Shown here: positions 48,096 to 57,463 of the stretch, one piece after another
How positions within the stretch are numbered: the stretch's first letter is position 1
Layout: every line of letters begins with the position of its first letter
The notes under the pieces: model-generated
Databases searched by the model: none
Told to the model about the DNA's origin: nothing
What the model saw: only the letters and a program-made list of their open reading frames with translations
Origin: an uncultured Bacillota bacterium
GTDB taxonomy: Bacteria; Bacillota; Clostridia; Christensenellales; UBA1242
NCBI GenBank assembly: GCA_900544595.1
Contig: UQVQ01000005.1
Span: 1 to 64,000 of the forward strand
Direction of reading: 5' to 3'
DNA: 64,000 nucleotides
Position numbers and translations under genes: made by a program

Positions 48096-50489
48096 ATGTT
48101 AGACAATAGATATAATTTTTTGGAAAGTGAACCTAAATGGCAAAAATTCTGGCAAGACGAAGGAATTTATAAATTTAATCCTTCTTCAAATAAAGAAACT
48201 TTTTCAATCGACACTCCGCCTCCAACAGTAAGTGGGAAAATTCACATTGGACATATTTTTTCTTATAGTCAAGCGGAGTTTGTTGCAAGATATAAAAGAA
48301 TGACGGGATATAATGTTTTCTATCCTTTTGGCTTCGATGATAATGGACTTCCAACCGAACGCCTTGTTGAAAAAGAATTTGGAATTAAAGCGCACGAGGT
48401 TTCAAGAGAAGAATTCCGCGACAAATGTATGGAAGTTGCAAAAAAATATGAACAAGATTTTCGCAATTTGTTTATTGCCGCAGGAAACAGTGCAGATTTC
48501 TCGCTTTGCTATTCAACGGTTAGCCCAGAAGTTCAAAAAATTTCTCAAAAATCTTTTCTCGAACTTGTTAAAGCGGGCGAGGCATATTATGGCGAGCGCC
48601 CTGCAATTTGGTGCCCAGAATGTCGAATTTCAATTGCGCAAGCCGAACTTGAAAGCAAAGATATTGAAAGCTCTTTTAATCATTTGAAATTTAACATTGC
48701 TGGCGAAAACGATTATTTGGAAATTGCAACAACACGTCCTGAAATGCTTTGCGCGTGTGTTTGCGTTTTTGTTAACCCAAACGACGAAAGATATAAAAAA
48801 TATGTTGGCAAAAAGGTTATTGTTCCTCTTTATAACTTTGAAGTTGAAGTTTTAACCGACGACAAAGCAGCAATCGACAAAGGAACAGGCGTTGTTATGT
48901 GCTGCACATATGGCGACGAAACCGACCTTTTCTGGCAACAATCACATAATCTCCCTGTTAAAGTTGCAATTGACGACGGCGGAAGAATGACAGCGCTTGC
49001 TGGGAAATATGAAGGAATGAAAGTTAAGGCTGCAAGAGAGGCTGTTATTGCCGACCTTAAAGAAGCAGGTCTTCTTTTAAAACAAGAACCACTTGTTCAT
49101 GCTGTTGCAACCCACGAACGCTGTGGAACACCAATGGAAATTAACATTAAAAAACAATGGTTTATTAAACTTGTTGACCATAAAGAAGAATTTTTAAAAC
49201 GCGGAGAACAAATTAAATGGTTCCCAGAATTTATGAAAAGCCGCTACACAAATTGGGTTGAAAATGTCGACCGCGATTGGTGCATTTCTCGTCAAAGATA
49301 TTTTGGCGTTCCAATTCCTGTTTGGTATTGCGAAAAATGTGGCGAAATAATTTTGCCAGACGAGCAAGATCTTCCTGTTAACCCTCTTGTTTCTTCGCCA
49401 AAGCATGCTTGTCCTAAATGCGGAAGCACATCTTTCCGCCCTGAAACAGACATTTTCGACACATGGCAAACTTCGTCAATAACTCCTCAAATCAACTGCA
49501 AATGGGGAACAGACGAAAAATTCTATGAAAAAATGATGCCAATGAGCCTTCGTCCAAATGCTCACGACATTATTAGAACTTGGGACTTCTACACAATTGC
49601 AAAATCCCACTATCATTCAAACTCTTTGCCATGGAAAAATGTTATGATTTCTGGGTTTGTTATGGCAAACAAGGACGAAAAAATTTCAAAGAGCAAATCT
49701 AACTCCAAAATGTCGCCAGAAACTTTGATTAAAGAAAAATCTGCCGATGTAACTCGTTATTGGGCAAGCACTGGAAGCCTTGGCCGTGACATTATTTTCA
49801 CGGACGAAGAATTCAAAAATGGCACAAAACTTGTTAACAAAATTTGGAATGCATCCCGCTTTGTTCTTTCTCTTCTTGGCGAATATAAACCAGAAAAAAT
49901 TGACCTTCTTCCAATGGATAAATGGATTATTGGGAAATTTAATCAAATGCAACGCAAATTTAAAGATTATTTTGAAAAATATGAAATTGGTCTTGCAATT
50001 GGCGAACTTGAAAAATTCTTCTGGAATTTCTGCGATAATTATATTGAAATTGCAAAGAAAAGACTTTATAATCCAGACATTTATGGTTTGGACGCAACAA
50101 ACAGCGCAAAATTTGCTTCATATAATGTTCTTCTTGGAATGCTTAAACTTTTTGCAATCTATTTGCCACATATAACGGAAGAGATTTATCAAGCATATTT
50201 CCGCGAAATTGAAGGCGAAAAATCAATTCATTTAACACAACTTACTCCAATCGACGAAGAAATTGACGCCGAAACTGTTGAAAATGGCGACGAGGTTGCG
50301 CAAATTGTTTCAAAAATTCGCGCATTCAAATCGGAAAATAACCTTTCGCTTAAAGAGGAACTTTCAAAGGTAACACTTGTTGGCTATGGCGATTTTGTTA
50401 AAGCCTGCGAAGTTGATATTAAAGCTGTTGGCTCAATTGTTTCGCTTGAATTCGAAGATGGCGAAAAAGATGTTAAAATTGTTAAATAA
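48096..50489 (+). CDS. valS: Valine--tRNA ligase, archaeal-type (short form)
   Basis: ValRS charges tRNA-Val. The 797-residue class I enzyme has HIGH at residues 50-53 (GKIHIGHIF) and a KMSKS variant, KISKS, near 528. The catalytic-core wording FDDNGLPTERLVEKEFG and PPPTVSGKIHIGHIFSYSQAEF matches the archaeal-genre ValRS seen in archaea and Rickettsia, not the usual Firmicutes form. It carries the CP1 editing domain and zinc-like Cys pairs (WCPEC, CEKC, CPKC), and it lacks the C-terminal coiled-coil arm of B. subtilis ValRS. Start 48096 follows GAGG; an upstream in-frame codon has no site. Confidence 0.93.
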   Translation: MLDNRYNFLESEPKWQKFWQDEGIYKFNPSSNKETFSIDTPPPTVSGKIHIGHIFSYSQAEFVARYKRMTGYNVFYPFGFDDNGLPTERLVEKEFGIKAHEVSREEFRDKCMEVAKKYEQDFRNLFIAAGNSADFSLCYSTVSPEVQKISQKSFLELVKAGEAYYGERPAIWCPECRISIAQAELESKDIESSFNHLKFNIAGENDYLEIATTRPEMLCACVCVFVNPNDERYKKYVGKKVIVPLYNFEVEVLTDDKAAIDKGTGVVMCCTYGDETDLFWQQSHNLPVKVAIDDGGRMTALAGKYEGMKVKAAREAVIADLKEAGLLLKQEPLVHAVATHERCGTPMEINIKKQWFIKLVDHKEEFLKRGEQIKWFPEFMKSRYTNWVENVDRDWCISRQRYFGVPIPVWYCEKCGEIILPDEQDLPVNPLVSSPKHACPKCGSTSFRPETDIFDTWQTSSITPQINCKWGTDEKFYEKMMPMSLRPNAHDIIRTWDFYTIAKSHYHSNSLPWKNVMISGFVMANKDEKISKSKSNSKMSPETLIKEKSADVTRYWASTGSLGRDIIFTDEEFKNGTKLVNKIWNASRFVLSLLGEYKPEKIDLLPMDKWIIGKFNQMQRKFKDYFEKYEIGLAIGELEKFFWNFCDNYIEIAKKRLYNPDIYGLDATNSAKFASYNVLLGMLKLFAIYLPHITEEIYQAYFREIEGEKSIHLTQLTPIDEEIDAETVENGDEVAQIVSKIRAFKSENNLSLKEELSKVTLVGYGDFVKACEVDIKAVGSIVSLEFEDGEKDVKIVK

Positions 50490-50559
50490 CGATAAATATT
50501 ATCGAAAAAACTTAAATTTAAACTTAAAATCATAAATTTTTAATATAAAGGAGCAAAAA

Positions 50560-51810
50560 ATGAAGGATCATATAACACCTAATTTATTGAAACTTGCACG
50601 ACTTTTTAAGAAGAAAGGCGAACTTTATATTGTTGGTGGATATGTTCGAAATGCTCTTTTAGGAATTTATGAAACAGACATTGACCTTGCAAGTAAGCTT
50701 ACAAACGACGAGGTTAAAGAGGTTTTGTTTGGAACAAAATATGAAGTTAAAGAAACTTCAAAAAAACTTGGAACTCTTGTTATTTCGCTTGGCGAAGAAA
50801 AATGGGAACACACAACATTTAGAAAAGAAGAATATGCTGAAGGGGGCGAGCACGTTCCTTCAAATGTTGAATTTATAACCGACATTCGCGAGGACGCAAA
50901 ACGTCGCGATTTCACAGTTAACGCAATCTACTATAACATCTTAAAAGATAAGTTCGTTGATTTCTATGACGGAATTCGTGATGTTAAACGAAAACTTATT
51001 CGCGCGGTTGAAACGCCAGCATATGTTTTTGGAAATGACGGACTTCGAATTTTAAGAATGGTTCGTATTGCAAGCGAACTTGGATTTTCAATTCAAGGCG
51101 AAACAATGGTTACGGCATATGAAATGCGCGAAAATCTTAATGATATTTCGGGCGCACGCAAATTTTCCGAACTTAACTTAATTTTAAACTCGCCAAAAAG
51201 ATATAAAGTTAGCAAGCCAAATTCCTATTTGTTTGGACTTCAAGTTTTTAATATGTTAAGGCTTTGGAAATATTATAACAGTCCAGTTCTAAGGGTTCGT
51301 TTTAATCTTGTTAAAAAAGTTAAACCAGAGGCAAGATTTGTTGCTCTTTTGATTGACATTATTTCAAGTTCAAAATATAAAAAAGAAGACCATGCGGAAC
51401 TTGTTAATCAACTTCTTGGAAGGTTTGGACTTTGTTTTCCAGAAACAAAAATTGAATATTATAGGCACATTGTTTGTGGTTATTATGATGCCCTTGCAAA
51501 AACCGAAAATAAAGAATATTTTATTGAATATTTTGAAGATTTTGCAATAATTTCGGAATTATTAGAGAAAAAATCGAAAAAAATCTATAAAAAATATGAT
51601 TTCTTCTATAATTATCTTAAAAACAACAAAATTCCAATTCGTTTAAAGGATTTGAAAATTAACGGGCTTGACATCAAAACAAAATATCCAAAAATTAAAG
51701 ATAAGTATTATAAAGTTATTTTAACCGAACTTCTTAGCAAGGTTTTCGACGGGGCAATTCGAAACGAAAAAGAACTTCTTTTGGAAGAAGTTGGGAAAAT
51801 TAAAGCTTAA
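50560..51810 (+). CDS. cca: CCA tRNA nucleotidyltransferase
   Basis: This class II nucleotidyltransferase adds or repairs the 3' CCA end of tRNAs. The 416-residue protein has the catalytic G26-G27-Y-V-R-N and D40-I-D42 in the head, then RRDFTVNAIYYN near residues 110-121 and GLRILRMVRIASELGF near 160-175, which is the nucleotide-recognition and neck region. The C-terminal half is helical and divergent. Poly(A) polymerase shares the fold, but in Firmicutes this family acts as the CCA enzyme. AAAGGAG precedes the ATG. The encoded CCA on the tRNA-Arg here makes repair a likely part of its job. Confidence 0.9.
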   Translation: MKDHITPNLLKLARLFKKKGELYIVGGYVRNALLGIYETDIDLASKLTNDEVKEVLFGTKYEVKETSKKLGTLVISLGEEKWEHTTFRKEEYAEGGEHVPSNVEFITDIREDAKRRDFTVNAIYYNILKDKFVDFYDGIRDVKRKLIRAVETPAYVFGNDGLRILRMVRIASELGFSIQGETMVTAYEMRENLNDISGARKFSELNLILNSPKRYKVSKPNSYLFGLQVFNMLRLWKYYNSPVLRVRFNLVKKVKPEARFVALLIDIISSSKYKKEDHAELVNQLLGRFGLCFPETKIEYYRHIVCGYYDALAKTENKEYFIEYFEDFAIISELLEKKSKKIYKKYDFFYNYLKNNKIPIRLKDLKINGLDIKTKYPKIKDKYYKVILTELLSKVFDGAIRNEKELLLEEVGKIKA

Positions 51811-51811
51811 C

Positions 51812-51866
51812 AAAAACTCTTATGCTGCGCAAGATGATTTGAAATTTGCGGCGTGAGAGTTTTTTA
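51812..51866 (+). terminator. Terminator after cca
   Basis: A long imperfect stem (AAAACTCTTATGCTGCGCAA against TTGCGGCGTGAGAGTTTT) is followed by TTTTTT. Confidence 0.82.
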
Positions 51867-51872
51867 ATATAG

Positions 51873-51901
51873 AAAAACGCACCAAGAAAGATGCGTTTTT
51901 G
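51873..51901 (-). terminator. Terminator of the gyrBA operon
   Basis: On the minus strand AAAACGCA-10 base loop-TGCGTTTT is followed by a T-run, directly after the stop of the last small gene. Confidence 0.82.
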
Positions 51902-51904
51902 TTT

Positions 51905-52156
51905 TTATAATTCTCTAATGTCATCTGCGGTTCGATTAAACGAAGATACTTTAAAGTTTTTGTTTTTTGGAAAACTTCCAAATTTTTTGTTTTCCGTTTT
52001 CAAAATTTCTTTTTTTGAACGATTTTGAAAGTTAACTTTTAAAGTTGAGAAATTTGAAACTGCTTTAAAATCGACATAGTCGTATGGGTTAAACTCGCTA
52101 TATGTTCCAATTATGGCCGACGCCAAAGCGATAAGTTCGCGATTTTTATTGCTCAT
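51905..52156 (-). CDS. Small basic protein at the end of the gyr operon
   Basis: This 83-residue frame overlaps the last 11 bases of gyrA and ends right before the operon terminator. A helical start (NRELIALASAIIGTYSEFNPYDYVDF) is followed by a Lys/Asn/Phe-rich tail. No family is recognised. Its position and coupling to gyrA suggest it is translated; function unknown. Confidence 0.55.
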   Translation of the reverse strand: MSNKNRELIALASAIIGTYSEFNPYDYVDFKAVSNFSTLKVNFQNRSKKEILKTENKKFGSFPKNKNFKVSSFNRTADDIREL

Positions 52157-54716
52157 CTTCGCTCTCGCCGTTTATTGGCACTTCTTGCTGTGCATATTCG
52201 ATGTCTTCTGTTGAAAGAGTTGAAACATCTTCAACATTTTCCGTTCCCATTGGGCTTTCTTCGTCGTCGATATGTTCTGTTGTTGCAACGCTAACAATTT
52301 TTGCGCCTGGACGAAGTCTCATAACTTTAACACCAAGCGAACTTCTTCCAACCATTCTAACATCGGCTGCTGCCATTCTTATGATAACGCCGTTGTCGGA
52401 AATAAGCATTAAATCTTCTTCTTCGTTAACAACTTTAAGTGCAACAAGTTTTCCTGTTTTTTCGTTAAAGTTTCCGGCTTTAATTCCTTTTCCGCCGCGG
52501 GTTTGAAGACGATAGTCTTCTGGGTTAGTTCTCTTTCCAAATCCGTTTTCGGTTATTGTTATAAGTTGTGTGTCTGGGTTTAAGATTGCCATATCAACAA
52601 TGTAGTCGTCGCTGTCGAGTTTCATTGAGCGAACACCTTGCGAAGTTCTTCCCATTGGACGAACATTCTTTTCGTTGAACTTAATGCATTTTCCTTTGTT
52701 TGAAGCAACCAAAATTTCGTTATCTCCGTTTGTTAAGCCAACGTTAATAAGTTTATCTCCTTCAACAAGCTTAATTGCAATTTTTCCGCTTTTCATGATG
52801 CTTGCAAATTCTTTAAGGTCTGTTTTCTTAATTAAGCCATTTCTTGTTGCAATAATAAGGTTTCCTTCTTGTCCTTTTTCAAAGGAAAGAAGCGCTTCAA
52901 CTTTTTCGTCTTGCATAAGTGGAAGAAGGTTGATAACTGCGCGGCCTTTTGCCTGACGTTGTGCCTCTGGAACCTCGTATGCACGAATTGAATAAACCTT
53001 TCCAAAGTTTGTGAAGAACAATAAGTCGCTGTGGGTGCTTGTTATTAAAATTCTCTCAACAAAATCTTCTTCTTTTGTTTTATGAGCTGAAATTCCAACT
53101 CCGCCGCGTTTTTGTGCGTGATATTCGCTAACGCTCATTCTCTTAACATATCCGCCGTGGGTTAAGGAAATAACAACATCTTCTTTTTCAATTAAATCTT
53201 CGTTGTCGATGTTTCCAACTTCCATGCTGATTTCTGTTTTTCTTGGAGTTCCAAATTGATTTTTAACATTTTCAAGATAGTCATTGATTATTTGAAGAAC
53301 TCTTTGTGGTTTTGCCAAAATGTCATTTAAATCTGCAATTAAAGCTTCAAGTTCATCAAGTTCTTCTTTAAGTTTTGCAACTTCAAGACTTGTTAATCTT
53401 GCGAGTTTCATTTCCAAAATTGCGTTTGCTTGTTTATCGGAAAGTTCAAAGTTTTCCATAAGTTTTGTAACTGCGTCCTGCTTGTCGGAAGATGTTTTAA
53501 TAATTTGAACAACCTCGTCGATGTTTGCAAGGGCAATAACAAGACCTTTAACAATGTGTTCCCTTTCAAGTGCTTTTCCAAGGTCAAATTGAGTTTTTCT
53601 TGTTAAAACTTCTTTTTGGTGTTCAAGATAGTAATATAACATCTCTTTCAAGTTCAAAATTCTTGGAGTTCCGTCAACAAGGGCAAGGAAAATAATTCCG
53701 TCGCTAACTTGGAGTTGGGTGTGTTTGTAAAGCATGTTTAAAACAACTTGTGGATTTGCATCGCGTTTAAGGTCGATAACAATTCTCATTCCGTCACGGT
53801 CGGATTCTTCCTTAATGTCCGCAATTCCTTCAATCTTTTTGTTCTTAACAAGGTCTGCCATTTGGATTATAAGGCGCGCTTTGTTAACTTGATATGGAAG
53901 TTCAGTAACAATAATTCTGTGTCTTCCGCTTTCTGTTTCTTCAATTTCTGCTTTTCCGCGAACAACAATTCCGCCTTTTCCTGTTTTATAAGCGTGTTTA
54001 ATTGCTGCCCGCCCCATAATAATTCCTCCGGTTGGGAAATCTGGAGCAGGAATAATTCTAATAAGGTCGTCAATTTCAATGTCTGGGTTTGCAATTAACG
54101 CTTGAACGCCAGAAATAACTTCTGCAAGGTTGTGTGGAGGAATGTTTGTTGCCATTCCAACAGCAATTCCGTCTGCGCCGTTAACCAAAAGGTTAGGGAA
54201 CTTCGAAGGCAAAACCGAAGGTTGCATAAGCGTGTCGTCGAAGTTTGGATAGAAATCAACGGTGTTTTTGTCGATGTCTTCAAGCATAAGCCCGGCAATT
54301 TTTGAAAGACGCGCTTCGGTGTAACGCATTGCAGCAGGACTGTCGCCATCAACAGAACCAAAGTTTCCGTGGCCGTCAACAAGAGGGCAGCCAATTGAGA
54401 AATCTTGTGCTAAACGAACAAGAGCATCATAAACAGAACTGTCGCCATGTGGGTGATATTTTCCCATAACTTCACCAACAATTCTGGCCGATTTTCTGTA
54501 TGGCTTGTCGTTAAACAAGTTAAGTTCGCCCATTGAATATAAAATTCTTCTGTGAACTGGCTTTAATCCGTCGCGAACATCTGGAATTGCACGCGAAACG
54601 TTAACAGCCATAGCATAAGAAATAAACGACTTTTTAAGTTCGTCGTTAACTTCAACTTTAACGACTTTTGTGTCTTTGAAAATCTCTTCAAGACCCTTTT
54701 TCTTTTCGTCTTTCAT
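52146..54716 (-). CDS. gyrA: DNA gyrase subunit A
   Basis: GyrA cuts and rejoins DNA in the gyrase A2B2 complex that adds negative supercoils. The 856-residue protein carries the catalytic Tyr132 (AAMRYTEARL) and the region IPDVRDGLKPVHRRILYSM near 44-62. The quinolone-determining segment is HPHGDSSVYDALVRLAQ, with Ser at position 93, equivalent to E. coli Ser83, and Asp97, equivalent to Asp87, so no classic resistance change is seen. The C-terminal domain holds the GyrA box QKRGGVG, which supports gyrase over topoisomerase IV. The tail is acidic. The start overlaps the preceding acetyltransferase gene by four bases. Confidence 0.96.
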   Translation of the reverse strand: MKDEKKKGLEEIFKDTKVVKVEVNDELKKSFISYAMAVNVSRAIPDVRDGLKPVHRRILYSMGELNLFNDKPYRKSARIVGEVMGKYHPHGDSSVYDALVRLAQDFSIGCPLVDGHGNFGSVDGDSPAAMRYTEARLSKIAGLMLEDIDKNTVDFYPNFDDTLMQPSVLPSKFPNLLVNGADGIAVGMATNIPPHNLAEVISGVQALIANPDIEIDDLIRIIPAPDFPTGGIIMGRAAIKHAYKTGKGGIVVRGKAEIEETESGRHRIIVTELPYQVNKARLIIQMADLVKNKKIEGIADIKEESDRDGMRIVIDLKRDANPQVVLNMLYKHTQLQVSDGIIFLALVDGTPRILNLKEMLYYYLEHQKEVLTRKTQFDLGKALEREHIVKGLVIALANIDEVVQIIKTSSDKQDAVTKLMENFELSDKQANAILEMKLARLTSLEVAKLKEELDELEALIADLNDILAKPQRVLQIINDYLENVKNQFGTPRKTEISMEVGNIDNEDLIEKEDVVISLTHGGYVKRMSVSEYHAQKRGGVGISAHKTKEEDFVERILITSTHSDLLFFTNFGKVYSIRAYEVPEAQRQAKGRAVINLLPLMQDEKVEALLSFEKGQEGNLIIATRNGLIKKTDLKEFASIMKSGKIAIKLVEGDKLINVGLTNGDNEILVASNKGKCIKFNEKNVRPMGRTSQGVRSMKLDSDDYIVDMAILNPDTQLITITENGFGKRTNPEDYRLQTRGGKGIKAGNFNEKTGKLVALKVVNEEEDLMLISDNGVIIRMAAADVRMVGRSSLGVKVMRLRPGAKIVSVATTEHIDDEESPMGTENVEDVSTLSTEDIEYAQQEVPINGESEDEQ

Positions 54717-55294
54717 TCTTTCACCTCATTTTTATTATTTTGTGTCGTTTGATTAGTGTGTTTTGGATTGATTATTGAATACATCTCGGCGTCGCGAATT
54801 CTGCCATGTCCGTCTTGCCCGAAACATCTTAATGTTCCTTCGTGGGTCATGCCAATTTTTTGCATAGCGCGGCCGCTTTTTTCGTTTCCAACAAAGTGTT
54901 TTGCTTGAATTCGAACGGCTCCCGAATCGAAAACTAATTGAAGAGTTGCTTTTGCTGCTTCTGGCATAATTCCTCTTCCCCAATATTCATCGCTAAGAAC
55001 CCAGCCAATTTCATAGATGAAATCGCGGCGTTTCATATAGTCGATAACACCAATAACTTCGTTTGTTTCTTTCCAAACAATTCCAAAGCGGAAATCTGCA
55101 AGCCCCGCGGCATAATCTTCTAAAACTGTTTGAAGATATTGCTTTGTTGCTTCAAGATTTGGGTGAGTTTGCCAAATTAAGTTTTCTGTAACCTTGTCTT
55201 TTGAACAATAGTTTTTATACATATCTTCGGCGTCGCCTTCTTGAAGATGTCTTAAAATCAATCTTTCAGTTTCAATAACAAATTTATTTTCCAT
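54713..55294 (-). CDS. GNAT acetyltransferase (RimJ/RimL type) inside the gyr operon
   Basis: This 193-residue acetyltransferase has the family start FVIETERLILRHLQEGDAEDM, the central strands FRFGIVWKETNEVIGVIDYM and the acetyl-CoA loop DEYWGRGIMPEAAKATLQLVF near residues 102-122, followed by NEKSGRAMQKIGMTHEGTLR. This group acetylates N-termini of ribosomal proteins or small molecules; the substrate here is not known. It lies 12 bases after gyrB and overlaps gyrA by four bases, so it is co-translated with gyrase. CGGAG precedes the ATG. Confidence 0.87.
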   Translation of the reverse strand: MENKFVIETERLILRHLQEGDAEDMYKNYCSKDKVTENLIWQTHPNLEATKQYLQTVLEDYAAGLADFRFGIVWKETNEVIGVIDYMKRRDFIYEIGWVLSDEYWGRGIMPEAAKATLQLVFDSGAVRIQAKHFVGNEKSGRAMQKIGMTHEGTLRCFGQDGHGRIRDAEMYSIINPKHTNQTTQNNKNEVKE

Positions 55295-55306
55295 TGCTTT
55301 CTCCGT

Positions 55307-57232
55307 CTAAACGTCCAAATTTGTAACAAGTTTTGCATTTTCTTCAATGAATGTTCTTCTTTGGTCGGCGTCTTCGCCCATAAGCATATTAAAGAGGGCA
55401 TCTGCCTCAACGGCGTCTTGCATTGTCATTTGAACCAAAATTCTTCTTTCAGGATCCATTGTTGTTTCCCAAAGTTGATTTGCGGTCATTTCTCCAAGAC
55501 CTTTATATCTTTGAATTGTAATTCCTTTTCTTCCCTCTGTTTCAAGGTTTTCTTCCAAGTCTTTGTCGGAATAGAAATACTTTTCATCTTTTCCTCTTGT
55601 AACTTTGTAAAGAGGTGGTTGAGCAGCGTAAACATGGCCGTTTTCGATTAAAGGGCGCATGAAACGGAAGAAGAAAGTTAACATTAAGATTCTGATGTGA
55701 GCACCGTCAACATCGGCATCGGTCATGCAAATGATTTTGTTATAACGAAGTTTTTCTTCGTTAAATTCTGTTCCAATTCCGCAGCCGAATGCTGTTATCA
55801 TTGCTTTAATTTCTGCGTTTTCCAAAACGCGATTAAGTCTTGCTTTTTCAACGTTAAGAATTTTTCCGCGAAGTGGCAAAATTGCTTGGAAACGTCTGTC
55901 ACGTCCTTGTTTTGCAGTTCCACCAGCCGAATCGCCCTCAACAAGGTAGATTTCACAGAATTTAGGGTCTTTTTCGGAGCAGTCGGCAAGTTTTCCTGGA
56001 AGAGTTGTCGATTCCAAAACACCTTTTCTTCTTGCAAGGTCACGCGCATTTCTTGCTGCATCTCTTGCACGTTGCGCTGAAATACATTTTAAAACAAGGT
56101 CGCGAGCTTCTTTTGGGTGTTCTTCCAAATATTCGCCAAAGCAATCTTGCATTGCTTTTTCAACTGCTGTTCTAATTTCGCTGTTTCCAAGTTTTGTTTT
56201 TGTTTGTCCTTCGAATTGAGGGTTCATAAGTTTAACGCTTATGATTGCGGTTATTCCCTCGCGAACGTCGTCGCCCGAAAGTTTTTCGCTTTCTTTCAAG
56301 ATTTTGTTCTTTTGGCCATATTCGTTAATAACTTTTGTTAACGCATTTTTAAAACCAACAAGGTGAGTTCCGCCTTCTTCGGTGTTAATGTTGTTTGCGT
56401 ATGCGTGAATCATTTCGCTGTAGCTATCGTTATATTGGAAGCAAACTTCAATTTCATTTGTTTGGTTAATTTTGTTGAAATAGATTGGAGTTGGGAAGAG
56501 TTGTTCCTTGTTTTTGTTAAGATATTCAACAAATTCAACAATTCCGCCTTTAAACTCGAAAACATCTTTTCTTTCGCGTCCTTCACGTTTATCTTCCAAA
56601 GAAATAACAAGCCCTTTGTTCAAGAAGGCAATTTCCCTGAATCTTGTTCTAAGAGTTTCATAGTTGAAGTCAAGTGTTTCAAAAATTTCAACATCTGGCA
56701 TGAATGTTACAAGAGTTCCGCGACGGTCAACCTTTTCAAGTTGTTGCAAAGAGCAGTCTGGAACACCGCGCGAGAAGCCAATGTAGTAGTGATATCCGTT
56801 TTGAAAAACATCAACTTTAAGCCATTCCGAAAGCGCGTTAACGCAGGAAAGACCAACGCCATGAAGTCCTCCCGAAATTTTATAGCCTTCGCCGCCAAAC
56901 TTTCCGCCAGCGTGAAGTTTAGTTAAAACAACTTCAACAGCACTTTTATGTTCTGTTTTGTGAATTCCCGTTGGAATTCCACGTCCGTTATCTAAAACAG
57001 AGCACGAGCCGTCCTCGTTGATTGTAACTTCAATTTTTGTGCAGTAGCCTGCCAACGCTTCGTCGATACTGTTATCAACAACTTCAACGACAAGATGGTG
57101 AAGCCCGCGTTCGTCTGTTGAGCCAATATACATTCCAGGTCTTTTTCTAACAGGATCAAGACCTTCAAGAACTTGAATATCGCTCTCGTCATACTTGTTT
57201 GATTTCATTAAATCAATTTCTTGTTCTTCCAT
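55307..57232 (-). CDS. gyrB: DNA gyrase subunit B
   Basis: GyrB is the ATPase subunit of gyrase. The 641-residue protein has the GHKL ATP site (VVEVVDNSIDEALAG near residues 48-62, DNGRGIPTG near 80-88 and GLHGVGLSCVNALS), the transducer, and the Toprim domain with EGDSAGGTAKQGRDR near 430 and DADVDGAHIR near 505. It ends in the normal short tail. GGAGAG precedes ATG 57232. It is first in the operon gyrB-acetyltransferase-gyrA-small gene, far from dnaA as far as the window shows. Confidence 0.96.
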   Translation of the reverse strand: MEEQEIDLMKSNKYDESDIQVLEGLDPVRKRPGMYIGSTDERGLHHLVVEVVDNSIDEALAGYCTKIEVTINEDGSCSVLDNGRGIPTGIHKTEHKSAVEVVLTKLHAGGKFGGEGYKISGGLHGVGLSCVNALSEWLKVDVFQNGYHYYIGFSRGVPDCSLQQLEKVDRRGTLVTFMPDVEIFETLDFNYETLRTRFREIAFLNKGLVISLEDKREGRERKDVFEFKGGIVEFVEYLNKNKEQLFPTPIYFNKINQTNEIEVCFQYNDSYSEMIHAYANNINTEEGGTHLVGFKNALTKVINEYGQKNKILKESEKLSGDDVREGITAIISVKLMNPQFEGQTKTKLGNSEIRTAVEKAMQDCFGEYLEEHPKEARDLVLKCISAQRARDAARNARDLARRKGVLESTTLPGKLADCSEKDPKFCEIYLVEGDSAGGTAKQGRDRRFQAILPLRGKILNVEKARLNRVLENAEIKAMITAFGCGIGTEFNEEKLRYNKIICMTDADVDGAHIRILMLTFFFRFMRPLIENGHVYAAQPPLYKVTRGKDEKYFYSDKDLEENLETEGRKGITIQRYKGLGEMTANQLWETTMDPERRILVQMTMQDAVEADALFNMLMGEDADQRRTFIEENAKLVTNLDV

Positions 57233-57261
57233 TTCTCTCCTTCCTTATATAAAGTAATAAG

Positions 57262-57290
57262 ATTATAACATAATATATATAAATAAACAA
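57262..57290 (-). promoter_or_regulatory. Promoter of the gyrB operon
   Basis: On the minus strand TTGTTT (57285-57290), a 17-base spacer and TATAAT (57262-57267) with TGT just before it, an extended -10. It lies about 30 bases before the gyrB start. Confidence 0.72.
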
Positions 57291-57417
57291 ACATTTTTTA
57301 AAACTTTTTAAACTTTAATTTAAAGCACACAAATAAAGCCCTGTATTTTGCGCTAGGAAGCGAAAGATTGATTTTGATGAAGAATTTTATCTTGCCAAAT
57401 CCCGCATCGAAAAGAAA
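57291..57417. other. Gap upstream of gyrB
   Basis: No gene or repeat is supported here. The stretch is moderately AT-rich with a few GC pockets (TTTTGCGCTAGGAAGCG). Nothing else stands out. Confidence 0.5.
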
Positions 57418-57452
57418 TAAAAAACAAGCGAAAATCGCTTGCTTGTTGTTTT
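57418..57452 (-). terminator. Terminator after the small membrane protein gene
   Basis: CAAGCG and CGCTTG (with an alternative GCTTGTT pairing) form a hairpin; on the minus strand it is followed by a T-run. Confidence 0.75.
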
Positions 57453-57463
57453 TTCTTAAAAAC

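Noticed and set aside
54713..55294. Quinolone-modifying acetyltransferase
   Set aside because: The position in the gyr operon is suggestive, but the protein is a RimJ/RimL-type GNAT and shows no specific likeness to AAC(6')-Ib; the claim would be unsupported.
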